14,206 bases of DNA. It comes from Thermoleophilaceae bacterium (GTDB taxonomy: Bacteria > Actinomycetota > Thermoleophilia > Solirubrobacterales > Thermoleophilaceae). A program made the position numbers and the translations under genes. Location of the stretch: NCBI GenBank assembly GCA_013696425.1, contig JACCYP010000345.1, positions 1 through 14,206 of the forward strand, given 5' to 3'. The notes under the pieces are model-generated. The model was not told the DNA's origin and ran no database searches. It worked only from the letters and a program-made list of their open reading frames with translations. This document shows positions 12,740-14,206 of the stretch, piece after piece; position 1 is the first letter of the stretch; every line of letters starts with the position of its first letter.

Positions 12740-13425
12740 CGGGCGCGCTCCACCACTTCCACGAGCCGCCAGCGCTTGGTGCGCGACATCGGGCGGCTCT
12801 CGATCACACGCACCGTGTCGCCGGCGTTCGCGTCGTTTGCCTCGTCGTGGGCGTGCAGCGTCGAGCTGCTGCGAACGATCTTCTTGTACATCCGGTGGCG
12901 GCGGGCGGTGTCGATCCGCACCGTGATGGTCTTGTCGGCCTTGTCGGAGACGACGACGCCCTGGCGGACCCGAGGGCGGCCGGGACCGTGCTCGGAGGCG
13001 GGCGCCGGAGCCACTTCCTTGGGCCCGCGCGCGGCACGCTTCTTCTTCTGGCCCTCGCGCCAGCGGCTGCGCTCGGCGGCCTTCTTGGCCCGCAGGGCCT
13101 GGCGCTCGGTGATCCGCTCCTCCTGGGTGCGAGGCGCGCGCGCCTCGCCCGAATGGGTCGAGCGCTGGCGCTTGCGCAGCTCCTTGCGGGAAATCTGCTC
13201 CACGGGCTCGGCGTCGGCGGCAGGCGCAGGAGCCTCCTCGGCCGGGGCCTCCTCTGCGGGTGCCTCCTCTGCGGGGGCTTCCTCGGCCGCGGGCGCCTCC
13301 TCGGCGGGTGCCTCGGCCTCGGGGGCGTCAGCCTCGGGAGCGCCCTCGACAGGGGCCTCCGCGGCAGCCTCTTCGGGCGCCTCGGGAGTCTCTTCGTTCT
13401 GGTTGTTCTCTGGCTCTTCGATCAT
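12736..13425 (-). CDS. rpsQ: 30S ribosomal protein uS17 with an N-terminal extension of about 150 residues
   Basis: uS17 is a primary 16S rRNA-binding protein of the 30S body, usually 80-90 residues; this one has 229. The uS17 core is at about 151-229: RPRVRQGVVVSDKADKTITV, RIDTARRHRMYKKIVRSSST, DANAGDTVRVIESRPMSRTK and WRLVEVVERAR. Residues 1-75 are acidic and include tandem EAPAE-type units. Residues 76-136 are strongly basic (KELRKRQRSTHSGEARAPRT, RAKKAAERSRWREGQKKKRA). I kept the ATG at 13423-13425 because it overlaps the rpmC TGA as ATGA and the whole frame is open. The long region has no internal ATG before the core that would explain a shorter start. Function of the extension is unknown. 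Confidence 0.93.
   Translation of the reverse strand: MIEEPENNQNEETPEAPEEAAAEAPVEGAPEADAPEAEAPAEEAPAAEEAPAEEAPAEEAPAEEAPAPAADAEPVEQISRKELRKRQRSTHSGEARAPRTQEERITERQALRAKKAAERSRWREGQKKKRAARGPKEVAPAPASEHGPGRPRVRQGVVVSDKADKTITVRIDTARRHRMYKKIVRSSSTLHAHDEANDANAGDTVRVIESRPMSRTKRWRLVEVVERAR
13216..13335 (-). repeat. tandem 15-bp-like repeats coding for EAPAE units in rpsQ
   Basis: Imperfect copies of a GAGGCCCCGGCCGAG-like 15-bp unit recur within the rpsQ extension and encode EAPAEEAPAEE-type sequence. Units differ at third positions. A few copies are one residue longer (EAPAAEE). This pattern indicates slippage or unequal exchange within a coding repeat. The boundaries are approximate. Confidence 0.7.
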
Positions 13426-13655
13426 GCCTTCGCCTTCTGCTGCCTTCTGAACTCGACCTCGGTGTCGATGCCGCGTTGCCGGGCGACGGTCAATCCACGC
13501 GCGAGGTCCTTCTTTGTCTGCTTGAGCCGTGCCGTGTTCTCCAGCTGGCCGGTGGCGTGCTGGAAGCGGAGGTTGAACAGCTCCTGGCGCGCACGGCCCA
13601 CGAACTCCACGAGCTGCGGATCCTCGAGGTTCTGCACTTCGCTCGCCTTGCTCAT
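13422..13655 (-). CDS. rpmC: 50S ribosomal protein uL29
   Basis: uL29 is a two-helix hairpin at the tunnel exit, next to uL23, where it helps form the docking platform for SRP and trigger factor. The 77-residue protein contains the helix LEDPQLVEFVGRARQELFNL followed by RFQHATGQLENTARLKQTKK, the family's most conserved stretch, and LARGLTVARQRGI. The ATG directly follows the rplP TAA (TAAATG), and its TGA overlaps the rpsQ ATG. Length is slightly above the family core because of a charged tail. Confidence 0.97.
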   Translation of the reverse strand: MSKASEVQNLEDPQLVEFVGRARQELFNLRFQHATGQLENTARLKQTKKDLARGLTVARQRGIDTEVEFRRQQKAKA

Positions 13656-14075
13656 TTAAGCTTCTGCCCCTTCACGGACCACGAACTTGGTCTTGATCGG
13701 GAGCTTGTGGCCGGCCAGTTCCATGGCCTCGCGGGCCAAGTCCTCCGGCACGCCGGAGAGCTCGAACATCACGCGTCCGGGCTTCACCACGGCCACCCAA
13801 CCCTCGGGGTTGCCCTTGCCCGAGCCCATGCGCGTCTCCGCCGGCTTCTGGGTCACGGGCTTGTCCGGGAAGATGTTGATCCAGACCTTGCCGCCACGCT
13901 TGATCCGGCGCGTCATCGCGATTCGGGCGGCCTCGATCTGGCGGTTGGTGATCCAGCCGCGCTCGATCGCCTTCAGCCCGTACTCGCCGAACTCGACGCG
14001 CGTTCCTCCGCGCGAGAGCCCGGCCATGCGGCCGCGATGCTGCTTGCGGTGCTTCGTGCGCTTCGGGGAAAGCAT
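13656..14075 (-). CDS. rplP: 50S ribosomal protein uL16
   Basis: uL16 lies at the A-site side of the peptidyl transferase region and is needed late in 50S assembly. The 139-residue protein begins MLSPKRTKHRKQHRGRMAGL and has GEYGLKAIERGWITNRQIEA, ARIAMTRRIKRGGKVWINIF and the loop ETRMGSGKGNPEGWVAVVKP. R82 in this loop corresponds to the arginine that is hydroxylated in E. coli L16. Length is normal. It starts 2 nt after the rpsC stop and abuts rpmC. Confidence 0.98.
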   Translation of the reverse strand: MLSPKRTKHRKQHRGRMAGLSRGGTRVEFGEYGLKAIERGWITNRQIEAARIAMTRRIKRGGKVWINIFPDKPVTQKPAETRMGSGKGNPEGWVAVVKPGRVMFELSGVPEDLAREAMELAGHKLPIKTKFVVREGAEA

Positions 14076-14077
14076 TT

Positions 14078-14206
14078 CTAGCGACCGCCTCCGCCGCCGC
14101 GAGGGCCTCCGCCGCCGCCAGGACCACGCCCGCCACCGCCGCCACCGGGACCGCCACGGCCTCCGCCGCCACCACGACCTCCGCCGCCGCCGGGACCGCC
14201 ACGGCC
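14078..14206 (-). CDS. rpsC: 30S ribosomal protein uS3, C-terminal Gly/Arg-rich tail only (gene continues outside the window)
   Basis: Only the last 42 codons and the TAG stop are present. They encode nothing but Gly, Arg and Pro: GRGGPGGGGGRGGGGGRGGP, then GGGGGGRGPGGGGGPRGGGG and a final GR. I call the gene rpsC from its position, because rpsC normally lies directly before rplP and its stop is 2 nt from the rplP start. Actinobacterial uS3 proteins often carry low-complexity C-terminal tails beyond the KH and C-terminal domains. None of the conserved uS3 core is visible here, so the identification rests on gene order. The tail resembles eukaryotic RGG boxes in composition. Confidence 0.75.
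   Translation of the reverse strand, partial: GRGGPGGGGGRGGGGGRGGPGGGGGGRGPGGGGGPRGGGGGR

Noticed and set aside
12655..13659. Plus-strand open frame of 334 codons with Leu/Gly-rich membrane-like stretches
   Set aside because: It mirrors the EAPAE repeats and core of rpsQ on the opposite strand; the hydrophobic look comes from the complement of Ala/Glu/Pro codons.
13672..14202. Minus-strand Ala/Val-rich frame of 176 codons overlapping rplP
   Set aside because: It is the alternative frame of the rpsC Gly/Arg tail and rplP; the rpsC frame ends 2 nt before rplP as expected.
1..14206. CRISPR arrays, tRNA or rRNA genes, insertion sequences
   Set aside because: No spaced direct repeats of CRISPR type, no tRNA cloverleaf, no rRNA and no transposase-like frame were seen. 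Nearly all of the window is accounted for by the genes listed.

Overview
The window is a GC-rich, tightly packed stretch of a ribosomal-protein superoperon. Every supported gene lies on the minus strand, so the order of transcription runs from high to low coordinates. It covers the end of the S10 operon, all of the spc operon and all of the alpha operon: rpsC (3' end), rplP, rpmC, rpsQ, rplN, rplX, rplE, rpsN, rpsH, rplF, rplR, rpsE, rpmD, rplO, secY, a NUDIX hydrolase gene, adk, map, rpmJ, rpsM, rpsK, rpsD, rpoA, rplQ, two tandem methyltransferase genes and truA (5' end). The very high GC content, zinc-type uS14, continuous S10-spc-alpha order and Ala/Glu/Pro-rich protein extensions suggest an actinobacterium. 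A deep-branching group such as Thermoleophilia (Solirubrobacterales or Gaiellales) fits best, but this is an inference from style and not from a phylogeny.

From 14206 down to about 7132 the gene spacing is minimal. There are ATGA overlaps at rpmC/rpsQ, rpsQ/rplN and rpsE/rpmD, directly abutting TAGATG or TAAATG junctions, and an overlap of rpmD and rplO. Four ribosomal proteins here carry long low-complexity extensions: a Gly/Arg tail on uS3, an acidic then basic N-terminal extension of about 150 residues on uS17, an acidic coiled-coil-like tail on uL5, and a Pro/Ala/Glu tail on uS5.

From 7134 to 4936, secY is followed by a NUDIX hydrolase gene with no ordinary start codon, then a 48-nt hairpin of 22 base pairs, then adk and map. 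The 92-bp gap after map has no infA, the usual occupant in many bacteria. It holds a promoter-like pair and a hairpin ahead of rpmJ, as though the alpha block could be separately expressed.

From 4935 to 1 lie rpmJ, rpsM, rpsK, rpsD, rpoA and rplQ. A 61-bp imperfect repeat (50 of 61 positions identical, ends CTAGGC/GCCTAG) sits on each side of rplQ. Each copy starts at the stop codon of the preceding gene and contains an in-frame 17-codon ORF. Two paralogous class I SAM methyltransferase genes follow. The first appears to begin at a CTG codon. truA starts at a TTG overlapping the second methyltransferase's stop and runs off the window. The most unusual signals are the rplQ-flanking repeats, the hairpin between the NUDIX gene and adk, and the uS17 extension.
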